From the NCBI RefSeq assembly GCF_914484835.1, contig NZ_CAJZAR010000088.1, forward strand, positions 1 through 64,000: a stretch of DNA of 64,000 nucleotides. Reading direction: 5' to 3'. The position numbers were made by a program, and so were the translations under genes. The DNA is from Paraburkholderia tropica. GTDB taxonomy: Bacteria > Pseudomonadota > Gammaproteobacteria > Burkholderiales > Burkholderiaceae. The notes beneath the pieces are model-generated. The model ran no database searches and was not told where the DNA came from. It saw only the letters and a list, made by a program, of their open reading frames with translations. Positions 33,742 through 43,199 of this stretch are shown here, piece after piece. How positions within the stretch are numbered: position 1 is the first letter of the stretch; each line of letters begins with the position of its first letter.

Positions 33742-35974
33742 GTTTTGGCGGGCGGGGTGGAGCGTCGGCCTTGTCCACTTTGTCTGCGTCGTCCGCTCGG
33801 TCCATCTGGTCGACGAGATCGGGCGATGCCGTCGTTTCGCGCGCGTCGTCGGTTTCGCTGAGGGCGGGGCGCACGCGCTTCGATTTTCTCCGCGGCTTCG
33901 GCGGCGTGGCGGCGGGCGCTTTCTCCGCGATCTCCGGTTCCAGTTTCGGCGCGGCCGCCCGCGTCTTCGCGCCCACCCGCGTGCGCGCCGACGGCGCGGC
34001 GGCGAGCGCGTCGCGGACCTCGTCGATGGCGTCGCGCCAGTCGCCCACCTCACGCTGGCGGAACAGCCGCGCCGTGGGATACCACGGCGAATCGGCGCGA
34101 TGTTCGAGCCAGCGCCACTCGCCGTTCGCGGGCACCAGCACCCAGACCGGCTTGCCGAGCGCGCCCGCCAGATGCGCGATCGACGTATCCACGGCGATCA
34201 CGAGATCGAGATTCATGATGAGCGCCGCCGTATCGGCGAAATCGTGCAGATCGGCGCTGAAATCGTGGATCACGACCTGCGCCCCGGCATCGGTGAGATC
34301 GGTGGCATCGGCGAGTTGGGCGCGCGCCGCCTCGCCCTTCTGTAGCGAGAACCAGCTGATGCGCTCCAGCGCGAACCACTCACGCAGCGCGGCGAGCGGC
34401 ACCGAGCGGTTGCGGTCGTTGTAGAAGTCGGGATTGCCCGCCCAGACGAGCCCGACGCAGCGATGCCCGGCGGGCTTGCGCGCCGTGGCGGCCTTTCCCT
34501 TCTGCGCGGGCATGGCCCCGCCCGCGCGCCGCGCGAGATCGGCCTGCATGGCCGCCAGCACGCGCGGTTGCCACGCCGCGATCTCCGTCTCGCGCGCGAA
34601 CAGATACGGCACCGTGGCCGGAATCGTTTCGAGCGTCGTGCCGACCACGGGCGGCACGCTCATCATGTAGATCCAGTAGTCGTAGCCGCCCGACGGCGCG
34701 CCCGACCACGCGCGATGCACGCCCGGCACCGACTGTGCGAGCCACACCAGCGCGCGCGGCACGCAGACGTCCACGCTCGCGCCGCGCGCGGCGATCTCGG
34801 CGGCGTAGCGCACGAACTGGATCTGGTCGCCGAAACCCTGTTCGTGGACCAGCAGCACGCGCTTGCCCGCCAGCGGCTCGCCGCGCCATTCGGGCATGCC
34901 CTCGACGTCGAACAGCGCGTAGTCGGCGGCGCGCCAGCGTCGCGCATAGGACGCCCAGCCCTCGCGGTACTCGCCGCGCTTGAGCTTGAGCCAGACGAGG
35001 TTCTGCTGCGCGTCGGCGTGGTCGGGGTCGAGTTCCAGCGCGCGCAGATAGTACGGCTCCTCCTCGTCGTTGCGGCCCTGCGCGCCCAGCGCCGAGCCGA
35101 GGCAGACGAGGTTGGCCGGATTCGGCGCCAGCGCCACCGCATGGCGATAGCACTTCTCGGCGCTGCGGTAGTCGCCCGTGCGCCCGAGCAGCGTGCCGAG
35201 GTTCACCCACGCCGCCGCGTAAGCCGGATCGAGTTCGAGCGCGCGCAGAAAACTGGCGACGGCCGCCTGTTCGTCGCCGTGCGCGTTCAGGGCGTTGGCC
35301 AGGTTGAAGTGGATGCCCGCGTCGCCGGGCGCGAGCGCCAGCGCCGCGCGATAGCAGGCGAGCGCCTCGCCGTGGCGGCCGAGCGCGGCGAGCGTGCTGC
35401 CGAGATTCACGTGGGCGTCGGTGTAGTGCGGCGCGAGCGCGAGCGCGGCACGGCCATGTTCGACCGCGCCCGCGAGATCGCCCTGATCGCGCAGCGCGAG
35501 CGCGAGATGACTGTGCGCCTCGGCGAACGACGGTTCGAGCCGCAGCGCCTCGTGCAGGCTGCGCACGGCCTCGGCGGTCTCGCCCAGCGCGCGTGCCGCG
35601 AGCGCGCGAACGCTCCAGCAGATCGCGTCGCCGCTGGCGCAGGCGAGCGCGCGGTCCATCAGCAGCAGCGCGCCGCGATGGTCGCCGAGTTGATGACGCG
35701 CGACGCCCCAGTAATGCAGCGCCGCCGCGTGCGTGGCGTCTTGCGCGACGAGCGCCATGTAGAGCGACTGTGCGGTGTCGAGATGCCCGGCGCGGTGCGC
35801 GTCGAGCGCGGCGGCGAGGCGGGTATCGGCACGTGCGTCGGCATGTGCGTCGGCATGAGCGTCGGGATGCGGCGGCGCGGCGGCGGAGGCTTGCGGAGCA
35901 GCATCGTGGGCGTGGGCGGACGGCCAGGCGTCGGGATCGGGCGGGAGCATGGGAAATAGGGGCGGCGTGGCCAC
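33722..35974 (-). CDS. TPR-repeat protein with a GT9-like glycosyltransferase domain
   Basis: The 750-residue product has an Ala/His/Asp-rich N-terminus, then about ten TPR units (residues ~50-340, e.g. CYRAALALAPGDAGIHFNLANALNAHGDEQAAV). A C-terminal region resembles heptosyltransferase-type GT9 enzymes: GKRVLLVHEQGFGDQIQFVRYAAEIAARGA, VGLVWAGNPDFYNDRNRSVPL and LDLVIAVDTSIAHLAGALGKPVWVLVP. A Lys/Asp-rich tail follows. The frame begins at a GTG (35974); an ATG at 35950 is the alternative, and neither has a good RBS. Together with nearby GT2 and GT41 genes it suggests glycan or glycoprotein work. Confidence 0.78.
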   Translation of the reverse strand: MATPPLFPMLPPDPDAWPSAHAHDAAPQASAAAPPHPDAHADAHADARADTRLAAALDAHRAGHLDTAQSLYMALVAQDATHAAALHYWGVARHQLGDHRGALLLMDRALACASGDAICWSVRALAARALGETAEAVRSLHEALRLEPSFAEAHSHLALALRDQGDLAGAVEHGRAALALAPHYTDAHVNLGSTLAALGRHGEALACYRAALALAPGDAGIHFNLANALNAHGDEQAAVASFLRALELDPAYAAAWVNLGTLLGRTGDYRSAEKCYRHAVALAPNPANLVCLGSALGAQGRNDEEEPYYLRALELDPDHADAQQNLVWLKLKRGEYREGWASYARRWRAADYALFDVEGMPEWRGEPLAGKRVLLVHEQGFGDQIQFVRYAAEIAARGASVDVCVPRALVWLAQSVPGVHRAWSGAPSGGYDYWIYMMSVPPVVGTTLETIPATVPYLFARETEIAAWQPRVLAAMQADLARRAGGAMPAQKGKAATARKPAGHRCVGLVWAGNPDFYNDRNRSVPLAALREWFALERISWFSLQKGEAARAQLADATDLTDAGAQVVIHDFSADLHDFADTAALIMNLDLVIAVDTSIAHLAGALGKPVWVLVPANGEWRWLEHRADSPWYPTARLFRQREVGDWRDAIDEVRDALAAAPSARTRVGAKTRAAAPKLEPEIAEKAPAATPPKPRRKSKRVRPALSETDDARETTASPDLVDQMDRADDADKVDKADAPPRPPKLNPDRP

Positions 35975-36242
35975 GGCGGCGCGAACCCGTGGACGAACCG
36001 TGAACTTGAAGGGAGGAACCGAACAAGTTAGCGGTCCGACCCCGTTGCGACGATCAGAAAATTCCCAAACCGACGCGGCGAACCGTCAAAAATCGTCGCT
36101 GCCCGGGGGCACATCGCGATCGGTTCGAGTGCGATTCAGGAGCGAATCTGGATCAAACGCCCGCCCATGCTTTCGTCGGAATCCGATATCGACGCCGCAG
36201 CCGCGCCCCTACGATGAGCCTTTCAACTGCGGAGAGCCCATC

Positions 36243-37037
36243 ATGTCGACTCTTTCGGACGCCGGGCGCACCGCGCCGCTCGTCAGCGTCATCACGCCCA
36301 CGTGGGCGCGCGAGGCCATGCTGCCGTTCGCGTATCGCCAGTTCGCGCAGCAGGATCTCGGGCACGACAGCGGCTGCGAATGGATCGTGATCGACGACAG
36401 CGACACGCCGAGCGCTTTCCTCCAGCAGCTCGACGATGCGCGCGTCGTCTATCGGCATCTGCCTCGGCGCATGAGCATCGGCGAGAAGCGCAATCTCGCG
36501 GTGCAGCTCGCGCGCGCCGACGTCATCGCCCATTTCGACGACGACGAGTACTACGCGCCGCACTATCTGCGCACGATGCTCGGCCAGATGCGCGCGCAGG
36601 ACGCCGATTTCGTGAAGCTCGGCGCGTTCTTTCTCTACAGCCGCGTGTACGGCTGCTACGGCTGGTGGGATCTGCTGAAGAAAAGCGGGCTGCATTTCAA
36701 GTGGAGCGCGCAGCCGATGGCGGCGCTCAACTTTCCCGACGAGCACCGCGCGTTCGCCGACAACCAGCTCGGCTACGGCTTCAGCTATGTGTATCGCAAG
36801 CCGGTCTGGGAAGCGGCGCCGTTCGAGCCGTGTTCGTTCAACGAGGACGCCCTGTTCGCGCAGGCCGCGCTCGCGCGCGGCGCGAAGTTCGCCCTGCTCG
36901 CCGACGACGCCGGCCTGTGTCTGCACGTGCTGCATGCGTACAACACGTCGATGAGCTTTCCGCAGTTCCTGCTGCCCGACGCGCTGGTGGCGCGGCATTT
37001 TCCCGATTTCACGCGCTTCGTCGCGACGCTGCCGTAG
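36243..37037 (+). CDS. Glycosyltransferase family 2 protein
   Basis: The 264-residue product opens with a GT-A nucleotide-sugar site (PLVSVITPTWAREAMLPFAYRQFAQQDLG; WIVIDDSDTPSAFL). The DxD-like metal motif is in DVIAHFDDDEYYAPHYLRTML. A Trp/Tyr-rich middle (YSRVYGCYGWWDLLKKSGLHF) and the acceptor FNEDALFAQAALARGAKFALL follow. The ATG at 36243 has GGAG at 8 nt; the frame extends upstream without an RBS. It is divergent from the TPR/GT9 gene across 268 bp. Confidence 0.8.
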   Translation: MSTLSDAGRTAPLVSVITPTWAREAMLPFAYRQFAQQDLGHDSGCEWIVIDDSDTPSAFLQQLDDARVVYRHLPRRMSIGEKRNLAVQLARADVIAHFDDDEYYAPHYLRTMLGQMRAQDADFVKLGAFFLYSRVYGCYGWWDLLKKSGLHFKWSAQPMAALNFPDEHRAFADNQLGYGFSYVYRKPVWEAAPFEPCSFNEDALFAQAALARGAKFALLADDAGLCLHVLHAYNTSMSFPQFLLPDALVARHFPDFTRFVATLP

Positions 37038-37076
37038 CGGCGTCGCGATGTCGCGATGTTCTGGCGTCGTGGCGGC

Positions 37077-37829
37077 TCAGGCGTGTGCGCCCGCCGCGCG
37101 CACGCCGATGCCCGCCTCGTCGAGCGCCGCGCGGATGCGCCGCGCGAATTCGAGCGCGTGCGGCCCGTCGCCGTGCAGGCAGATGGTCTGCGCGTTGAGC
37201 GGCACCCACGCGCCGTCGACGGCCTGCACGCGCTGTTCGCGGATCATCGCGAGCGTGCGCGCGAGCACGGCGTCCTGGTCGTCGAGCAGGGCGCCCGGCT
37301 CGCTGCGCGGCACGAGCGAGCCGTCGGCGCGATAGCCGCGGTCGGCGAACACTTCCTCGACCGCCACGAGGCCCGTTTCCCGCGCGGCCGCCACCAGCCC
37401 GCTGCCCGCGAGCGCGAACACCGTCACCGACGGATCGAAGTCGTGCACGGCGGAGACGATCGCGTCGGCGATCTTCGCGTCGCGCGCGGCCTGGTTATAG
37501 AGCGCGCCATGCGGCTTGACGTGCGCGATGCGGCCGCCTTCGACCTGCGCAATCGCCGACAGCGCGCCGAGCTGATACAGCACGCCCGCGTAGATCTCCT
37601 CGGCGGGCAGATCCATTTCCTTGCGGCCGAAGTTCTCGGGATCGTTGAAGCTCGGGTGCGCGCCGATCGACACGCCTTTCTCCACGGCCCAGCGCACGCA
37701 TTCGCGCATGGCGTTGGCGCCGCCCGCGTGCCAGCCGCACGCGATATTGGCCGAGCTTACGAGGTCGAGCAGCGCCTCGTCGGCGCCGCAGCCTTCGCCG
37801 AGGTCGGCGTTCAGATCGATGGTCGTCAT
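37077..37829 (-). CDS. pxpA: 5-oxoprolinase subunit A (LamB/YcsF family)
   Basis: The 250-residue product starts with the family signature IDLNADLGEGCGADEALLDLVSSANIACGWHAGG and continues IGAHPSFNDPENFGRKEM and HVKPHGALYNQAARD. PxpA works with PxpB and PxpC to hydrolyse ATP and open 5-oxoproline (pyroglutamate) to glutamate. GGAGAG precedes the ATG. It is the last gene of a leftward pxpB-pxpC-pxpA unit, 127 bp after pxpC. Confidence 0.95.
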   Translation of the reverse strand: MTTIDLNADLGEGCGADEALLDLVSSANIACGWHAGGANAMRECVRWAVEKGVSIGAHPSFNDPENFGRKEMDLPAEEIYAGVLYQLGALSAIAQVEGGRIAHVKPHGALYNQAARDAKIADAIVSAVHDFDPSVTVFALAGSGLVAAARETGLVAVEEVFADRGYRADGSLVPRSEPGALLDDQDAVLARTLAMIREQRVQAVDGAWVPLNAQTICLHGDGPHALEFARRIRAALDEAGIGVRAAGAHA

Positions 37830-37956
37830 GGTGGTTCTCTCCGTGTTGCCTCACGTCCGCGTCGCGCGCGGGCGTGTCGTTGCCTGTGTTGCGTGGTGTT
37901 GCGTGTTATTGCCGGTTACCGCGTGATGCCAGGTCGTGCCGATATCGCTGCGCGCC

Positions 37957-39030
37957 TCAACTCCCCGCCGCCGCGCGCTTGCGGCTCGCGTAGCGTTCTT
38001 CCTGCATGCCGATGGCGGCGTCGATCTGGCGCAGATACGCGCGCGCCTCTTCGAGCGCGTGGCGCGCCACCGCAGGCGTCGCCTCGACGAAGCGCACGCC
38101 CGCCGTCAGCCGCACCTGCGCGAGCTTCCACAAATCGGCGCGGATCACGGCGCCGATCCGCGGATAGCCGCCCGTGGTCTGCGCGTCGCTCATCAGCACG
38201 ATGGGCTGGCCGTTGGGCGGCACCTGGATCGTGCCGGGCAGCACGGCGTGCGAGAGCAGGGCGCCGCCCGCGTCGGGCGCGGCGCGCGCGAGCGGCGTGC
38301 CGTCGAGCCGGTAGCCCATGCGGTTGCTGTTGGGCGTCACCTGCCATTCGTCGGACCAGAACGCGCGCTGCGACTCGGGCGCGAAGCTCGCGTATTCGGG
38401 GCCGGGCAGCACGCGCACGGGCACGGCCCAGAGCACGCCGTCGGGATGGCGGCCGCGCCGGTGATGCGGTTCGTCCACGTGAACGAAGTTGCACAGCGTC
38501 GGCGCCTTCACACCGAACGGCGGCGCGTCGGGGCCGAGCGAGGCGCGCTCGCCGCCCGGCGCGAACGAGGCGCCCGAGGCGAGCCGGTCGCCGTCCTTGA
38601 GCGCGCGGCCCGCGAGGCCGCCGAAACCGGCGGCGAGGTCGGTGCTGCGCGAGCCGAGCATCGGCAGCACGTCGATGCCGCCCGCCACGCACACATACGC
38701 GCGCATGCCGCGTTTCGCGCCGTTCAGCACGAGCGTTTCGCCCGCCGCGACCGGCAGGCTCCACCACGACCAGACGGGCTTGTCGCCGAGCGTCGCGCCG
38801 AAGTCGGTGCCGGTGATGGCGACGCGCGTGGCGCGTGCGAAGCGCAGCGCGACCGGGCCGAAGGTGATTTCGAGCCCCGCCGCGTCGGGGCGGTTGCCGA
38901 CCAGCCGGTTGCCCACTTCGAGCGCGAGCGTGTCGAGTGCGCCGCCCGTCGCGACGCCCAGATGGCGGTAGCCGGGGCGGCCGAGATCCTGGACCGTGGT
39001 GAGACGGCCCGCGCGCAGGACTTCGATCAT
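37957..39030 (-). CDS. pxpC: 5-oxoprolinase subunit C (biotin-dependent carboxyltransferase family)
   Basis: The 357-residue product begins MIEVLRAGRLTTVQDLGRPGYRHLGVATGGALD, the PxpC/KipA signature, and carries RFARATRVAITGTDFGATLGDKPVW, VRVLPGPEYASF, GYRLDGTPLARA and IVLMSDAQTTGGYPRIGAVI. It is somewhat longer than the typical ~310 residues owing to a Lys/Arg-rich tail. The start is fixed by a 4-bp ATGA overlap with pxpB. The name 'allophanate hydrolase subunit 2' is an older label for this family. Confidence 0.93.
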   Translation of the reverse strand: MIEVLRAGRLTTVQDLGRPGYRHLGVATGGALDTLALEVGNRLVGNRPDAAGLEITFGPVALRFARATRVAITGTDFGATLGDKPVWSWWSLPVAAGETLVLNGAKRGMRAYVCVAGGIDVLPMLGSRSTDLAAGFGGLAGRALKDGDRLASGASFAPGGERASLGPDAPPFGVKAPTLCNFVHVDEPHHRRGRHPDGVLWAVPVRVLPGPEYASFAPESQRAFWSDEWQVTPNSNRMGYRLDGTPLARAAPDAGGALLSHAVLPGTIQVPPNGQPIVLMSDAQTTGGYPRIGAVIRADLWKLAQVRLTAGVRFVEATPAVARHALEEARAYLRQIDAAIGMQEERYASRKRAAAGS

Positions 39031-39743
39031 GCGAGGACCTCCGCGATCGTGAAACGCACGCGGTCGCCGGGCAGCAGCAGCGTGGGCGGCTGGCGCGCGG
39101 GATCGAACAGCGCGAGCGCGGTGCGGCCGATCAGTTGCCAGCCGCCGGGCGATTGCGCCGGATAGATGCCGGTCTGCTCGCCGCCGATGCCGACCGAACC
39201 GGCGGGCACGGCCAGACGCGGTTCGGCGCGGCGCGGCGTGTGCAGCGCCGCGTCGAGGCCGCCGAGATAGGCGAAGCCCGGCTGGAAGCCGAGAAAGAAC
39301 ACCGTGTAGACGCCCGCCGCGTGACGCCGCGCGACCTCTTCGGGCGCGAGGCCCGTATGGCGCGCGACCTCGACGAGATCGGGGCCCGCCGCGCCGCCGT
39401 AGCTCACCGGAATCTCGACGTCGCGGCCTTCGGGCTGCGCGTGAGCGGCGCCGTGGCTGTCGGCGCTGTCGTTGGCGGTTTCGTCGGCGCTGTCGGCGCT
39501 GTCGGCGGCGCGCCACGCGGCTTCGAGCGCGGCGGCGAGCGCGGCGGCATCGGCGTCGAGCGCATCGAAGGCGATCGTCAGGTTGTTCATGCCGGGCACG
39601 ACTTCGCGCACGGCGGCCCAGCCGCGCGCCTGCGCGGCCACGGCCCAGATGCGGCGCTGAACTTCCAGCGTGGCGGGCGGCGGCGCTTCGCAGACGAGCG
39701 CCTCGTCGCCGAGAAAGTAGATGCGTGGAACGGGTATGCGCAT
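39027..39743 (-). CDS. pxpB: 5-oxoprolinase subunit B
   Basis: The 238-residue product has the PxpB/KipI pattern: IYFLGDEALVCEAP at the N-terminus, REVVPGMNNLTIAFD, then VEIPVSYGGAAGPDLVEVARHTGLAPEEVARRHAAGVYTVFFLGFQPGFAYLGGLD and GSVGIGGEQTGIYPAQSPGGWQLIGRT. An acidic Ser/Asp/Ala insertion (ADSADSADETANDSADS) lies in the middle. First gene of pxpBCA and divergent from a MarR-type regulator across 203 bp containing a perfect palindrome. Confidence 0.94.
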   Translation of the reverse strand: MRIPVPRIYFLGDEALVCEAPPPATLEVQRRIWAVAAQARGWAAVREVVPGMNNLTIAFDALDADAAALAAALEAAWRAADSADSADETANDSADSHGAAHAQPEGRDVEIPVSYGGAAGPDLVEVARHTGLAPEEVARRHAAGVYTVFFLGFQPGFAYLGGLDAALHTPRRAEPRLAVPAGSVGIGGEQTGIYPAQSPGGWQLIGRTALALFDPARQPPTLLLPGDRVRFTIAEVLA

Positions 39744-39843
39744 GGTGTCGGGAAGTGGAGGGCGAAGCGGCCGCGCGTCGGCGCGAGGCCGGGCGCGAGA
39801 GAAGCGGGCCGCGCCCGGCGGCCGTTTTTGTCAGGTTACATTC

Positions 39844-39858
39844 TCGATAAATTATCGA
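39844..39858. promoter_or_regulatory. Palindromic operator candidate between pxpB and the MarR-type gene
   Basis: TCGATAAATTATCGA is a perfect 15-bp palindrome (7-bp arms around a central A) in the only AT-rich part of the gap. A TTGTCA at 39828-39833 lies about 17 bp before an ATTATC inside it, so it may overlap a rightward -10. Size and symmetry suit a MarR dimer. Confidence 0.6.
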
Positions 39859-39946
39859 CAAATTCTCAACAAGCGTTTGTGCCAGGCGCGTCGCGCACGG
39901 ACCGCCTCTACACTGGCGCCACCACTGTCACGCCGGGACACCCGCC

Positions 39947-40459
39947 ATGCCGCGCCAGCCGACCAGGATCGTTTCGTCCGAACATCTCGTTTCCGCGACG
40001 AGCGCCGAACTCTCCGAACTCGAGTACGCGCTCATCATGGCCAGCAACGCGTTCAGCCGCTGGATGGTGCGCTGCATGTCGGCGGCCGGGGCCAAGGATA
40101 TGACGCCGATCGAGGTGTCGCTGCTGCATCACGTCGGCCATCGCGACCGGCGCAAGAAGCTCGCCGATATCTGCTTCGTGCTCAATATCGAGGATACGCA
40201 CGTCGCCACCTATGCGCTGAAGAAGCTCGTCGCGCGCGGCTACGTGGCGAGCGAGAAGAGCGGCAAGGAAGTGTTCTTCGCGGTGACGCCCGCGGGGCGC
40301 GAGCTGTGCCTGCGTTATCGCGACGTGCGCGAGAGCTGCCTGATCGCCACGCTCAAGGAAAGCGGCCTGTCCAACGCGCAGATCGGCGATGCCGCGCAGC
40401 TGATGCGCAACGCGTCCGGGCTCTACGACACGGCGGCGCGCGCGGCGGCTTCGCTTTGA
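39947..40459 (+). CDS. MarR-type winged helix-turn-helix regulator
   Basis: The 170-residue product has a MarR-like fold: an N-terminal helical part (LSELEYALIMASNAFSRWMVRCM), recognition region MTPIEVSLLHHVGHRDRRKKLADICFVLNIEDTHVATYALKKLVARGYV, and wing EKSGKEVFFAVTPAGRELCLRYRDVR. It is divergent from pxpBCA and probably controls that unit through the palindrome between them. In sequence it belongs to the predicted MarR_2-like group in Burkholderiales rather than to classical drug-resistance MarRs. Effector unknown. Confidence 0.85.
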   Translation: MPRQPTRIVSSEHLVSATSAELSELEYALIMASNAFSRWMVRCMSAAGAKDMTPIEVSLLHHVGHRDRRKKLADICFVLNIEDTHVATYALKKLVARGYVASEKSGKEVFFAVTPAGRELCLRYRDVRESCLIATLKESGLSNAQIGDAAQLMRNASGLYDTAARAAASL

Positions 40460-40530
40460 GCCGATGAGTCGATGAGTCGATAGCCCGGCGATCAGGACGA
40501 TCGCGGCGACGGGAACGATGCGCGCTGGTT

Positions 40531-41205
40531 TCAGCCTTCGGCGACCCGACGCGCCACCCGTTGCGCGTCGTGATTCGCGTCGTCATTCTCGCCGTGATGC
40601 TCGCCGCGATGCGCGAGATGCGCGCCCGTTTCGGTGACCACGGCGTCGAGCGGCAGATCGTGCGCTTCCGGTTCGAGCACGCCGTCGTCGATGCGGCACG
40701 CTTCGTACGCGAGGCCCACGGTGTACGGCGGCTGCGCGCCGGGCCACGCGGCGAGCGTGCGGTCGTAATAGCCGCCGCCATAGCCGAGCCGATAACCCGC
40801 GCGGTCGAAGCCCACGCACGGCACCAGCAGCAGGTCGGGCACGACGGCGAGCGGCTGCGCCGGTTCGGGGATGCCGTGATGCCCTTCGCGCATCGGCGCG
40901 TCCGGCGTCCAGGCGTAGAAATGCAGCGGCGTGTGGCGCTCGGGAATCGCGGGCAGCGCAGCGCTTCGCGAGGTGCCGGCGGCGAGCCACGTGGCGATCC
41001 ACGTGCGCGCGTCGAACTCGCCCGACAGCGGCCAGTAAAAGCCGATCGAACGCGGCGCGAGACGCGCAATCAGCGCATCGAGATGCCCCGTCAGAGCAAC
41101 GCTTACAGTGGCGTCCGAAGACGCCGCCAGGCGTGCTGCGCGCAGCTTTAGGCGCCAGTCCTTTTTGGCTTCCGCAAGGGGCTTGCGTGCTATGCTTGGG
41201 TTCAC
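40531..41205 (-). CDS. 5-formyltetrahydrofolate cyclo-ligase
   Basis: The 224-residue product converts 5-formyl-THF to 5,10-methenyl-THF with ATP. Family motifs are AEAKKDWRLKLRAAR (basic N-terminal helix), IGFYWPLSGEFDARTW, and the ATP-site LLLVPCVGFDRAGYRLGYGGGYYDRTLA. The C-terminal tail is His/Asp/Asn-rich (RGEHHGENDDANHDAQ) and unusual. A GTG at 41205 with GGAG five nt upstream is the best start; an ATG at 41286 would extend it by 27 residues into the divergent gene. Confidence 0.88.
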   Translation of the reverse strand: MNPSIARKPLAEAKKDWRLKLRAARLAASSDATVSVALTGHLDALIARLAPRSIGFYWPLSGEFDARTWIATWLAAGTSRSAALPAIPERHTPLHFYAWTPDAPMREGHHGIPEPAQPLAVVPDLLLVPCVGFDRAGYRLGYGGGYYDRTLAAWPGAQPPYTVGLAYEACRIDDGVLEPEAHDLPLDAVVTETGAHLAHRGEHHGENDDANHDAQRVARRVAEG

Positions 41206-41225
41206 CTCGCGCTCCAGAAATAACG

Positions 41226-43199
41226 ATGTCCAAACGCCTTGTTCGAGTATATCGCGTGGTCGGTCTCGCACTGACCGCCGCGGCACTCGTCGCGTGCAGC
41301 ACGGCCGACGCCGTGCGGCCCGTCGCCCTGCCCATCGGGGCGACTCTCACGCCCGACGACCAGACTTTCATCCAGCTTCGCGAAGCCGCGCGCAACAACG
41401 ATCCGGCGCGCGCCGCGCAACTCGCCGCGATGATCCCGGACTATCCGGCGCCGTCGTATCTCGAGTACTTCCAGCTCAAGCCGCAGTTGTTCGATTCGCA
41501 GGGCCACGCGCGCGTGGACGCGCCCGACGCGCCCGTGCTGTCGTTCCTGCAACGCCACGACGGCGAGGCCATCGGCGACCGCATGCGCAACGACTATCTG
41601 CTCGTGCTGGGCGCGCGTCACGACTGGGCGAACTTCGACAAGCAATACCCGCGCTTCGTCCTCAACGACGACACGCAGGTGAAGTGCTACGCGCTGGAGT
41701 CGCGCGCGGCACGCGGCGAGAACGTCGCCGACGACGCGCGCGCGCTGCTCACCGAGCCGCGCTATTACGGCGACGGCTGCGTCGACCTCATCACCGCGCT
41801 CGCCATCAAGAACCAGTTCTCGACCGACGACGTCTGGCAGCAGATCCGCCTCGCCTACGAGCAGAACCAGACCACCACCGGCTCGAAGCTGCTCGACGCG
41901 CTCGCGCAGCGTCCCGACCCCACGGCGTTCAGCCAGGCGATCAGCACGCCGCCGCTCACGCTCGCACGCGGTGTCGGCGCCGACCCGCAATCGCATCAGC
42001 TCGCGCTGCTCGCCGTCACGGTGATGGCGCGCAACGATCCGGCCATGACCGCCGCCACCTACGCGGCCGTCGCGCCCTCGCTCACCTCGCCCGAGCGGGC
42101 GATCGGCTGGGGCACGATCGGCTATCAAGCGGCGCTCAAGCGCATGCCGGGCGCGCTCGACTGGTATCGCCTTTCCGCCAACGCGCCGCTTTCGAGCCCA
42201 GCTTACGAATGGCGCACGCGCGCCGCGCTGCTCGGCGGCGACTGGACCATGGTGCGCTGGTCGATCGAGCAGATGCCGGCCGCGCTGCGCGCGCAGCCGT
42301 CGTGGGTCTACTGGCACGCGCGCGCGCTCAAGCAGGCGGGCGAGACCGGTCAGGCGAGCCAGGAATTCGCCTCGATCTCGCAGGGCTATAACTTCTACGG
42401 CCAGCTCGCCACCGAGGAACTCGGCCAGAAGATCACCATTCCGCCGAAGACCACGGTCAGCGACGCCGAAGTCGCGCAGGCCGGCCAGACGCCGGGCTTC
42501 GCGCTCGCGCAGCGTTTCTACGCGCTGAATCTGCGTCTCGAAGGCAACCGCGAATGGAACTGGCCGCTGCGCGGCATGAACGACCGTCAGCTGCTCGCGG
42601 CCGCCGAATACGCGAAACGCATCCAGCTGCTCGACCGCACGGTGAACACGGCCGACCGCACGCAAAGCGAGCACGACTTCTCGCTGCGCTACCTCGCGCC
42701 GTTCCGCGACGTGGTGGAGCGCGACGCGCAGACCAATGGCCTCGACGTCGAATGGGCCTACGGTTTGATCCGTCAGGAATCGCGCTTCATCCTCAACGCG
42801 AAGTCGGGCGTGGGCGCGAGCGGCCTGATGCAGATCATGCCCGCCACGGCGCAGATGGTCGCGAAGAAGATCGGCATCGGTCCGCTTTCGCGCGATCAGC
42901 TCGACGACCTGGACACCAATATCCTGCTCGGAACGAACTATTTGTCGATGATTTACAATCAGTTCGACGGTTCCGCCGTGCTCGCCACCGCGGGCTACAA
43001 CGCGGGACCGGGACGCCCGCGCCAGTGGCGTTCCACCTTGCAGGGCGGCGTCGAAGGCGCCATCTTCGCGGAAACCATTCCGTTCCAGGAAACCCGCGAT
43101 TACGTGAAAAACGTGTTGTCCAACACGGTCTACTATGCGGCGCTGTTCGAGGGCCGTCCGCAATCGCTGAAGGCGCGTCTCGGCTACATTTCGCCGTAA
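41226..43199 (+). CDS. Soluble lytic murein transglycosylase (Slt-type), predicted lipoprotein
   Basis: The 657-residue product has a lipoprotein signal (VVGLALTAAALVAC, lipobox LVAC), a long superhelical U-shaped region of paired helices typical of Slt70, and a C-terminal SLT domain (~residues 505-640). The catalytic Glu is in WAYGLIRQESRF, followed by SGLMQIMPATAQMVAKKIG and ATAGYNAGPGRPRQW. It cleaves peptidoglycan to 1,6-anhydro-muropeptides. An extended -10 (TGCTATGCT, 41188-41196) lies inside the 5' end of the divergent cyclo-ligase gene; only 20 bp separate the two starts. RBS is weak. Confidence 0.93.
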   Translation: MSKRLVRVYRVVGLALTAAALVACSTADAVRPVALPIGATLTPDDQTFIQLREAARNNDPARAAQLAAMIPDYPAPSYLEYFQLKPQLFDSQGHARVDAPDAPVLSFLQRHDGEAIGDRMRNDYLLVLGARHDWANFDKQYPRFVLNDDTQVKCYALESRAARGENVADDARALLTEPRYYGDGCVDLITALAIKNQFSTDDVWQQIRLAYEQNQTTTGSKLLDALAQRPDPTAFSQAISTPPLTLARGVGADPQSHQLALLAVTVMARNDPAMTAATYAAVAPSLTSPERAIGWGTIGYQAALKRMPGALDWYRLSANAPLSSPAYEWRTRAALLGGDWTMVRWSIEQMPAALRAQPSWVYWHARALKQAGETGQASQEFASISQGYNFYGQLATEELGQKITIPPKTTVSDAEVAQAGQTPGFALAQRFYALNLRLEGNREWNWPLRGMNDRQLLAAAEYAKRIQLLDRTVNTADRTQSEHDFSLRYLAPFRDVVERDAQTNGLDVEWAYGLIRQESRFILNAKSGVGASGLMQIMPATAQMVAKKIGIGPLSRDQLDDLDTNILLGTNYLSMIYNQFDGSAVLATAGYNAGPGRPRQWRSTLQGGVEGAIFAETIPFQETRDYVKNVLSNTVYYAALFEGRPQSLKARLGYISP

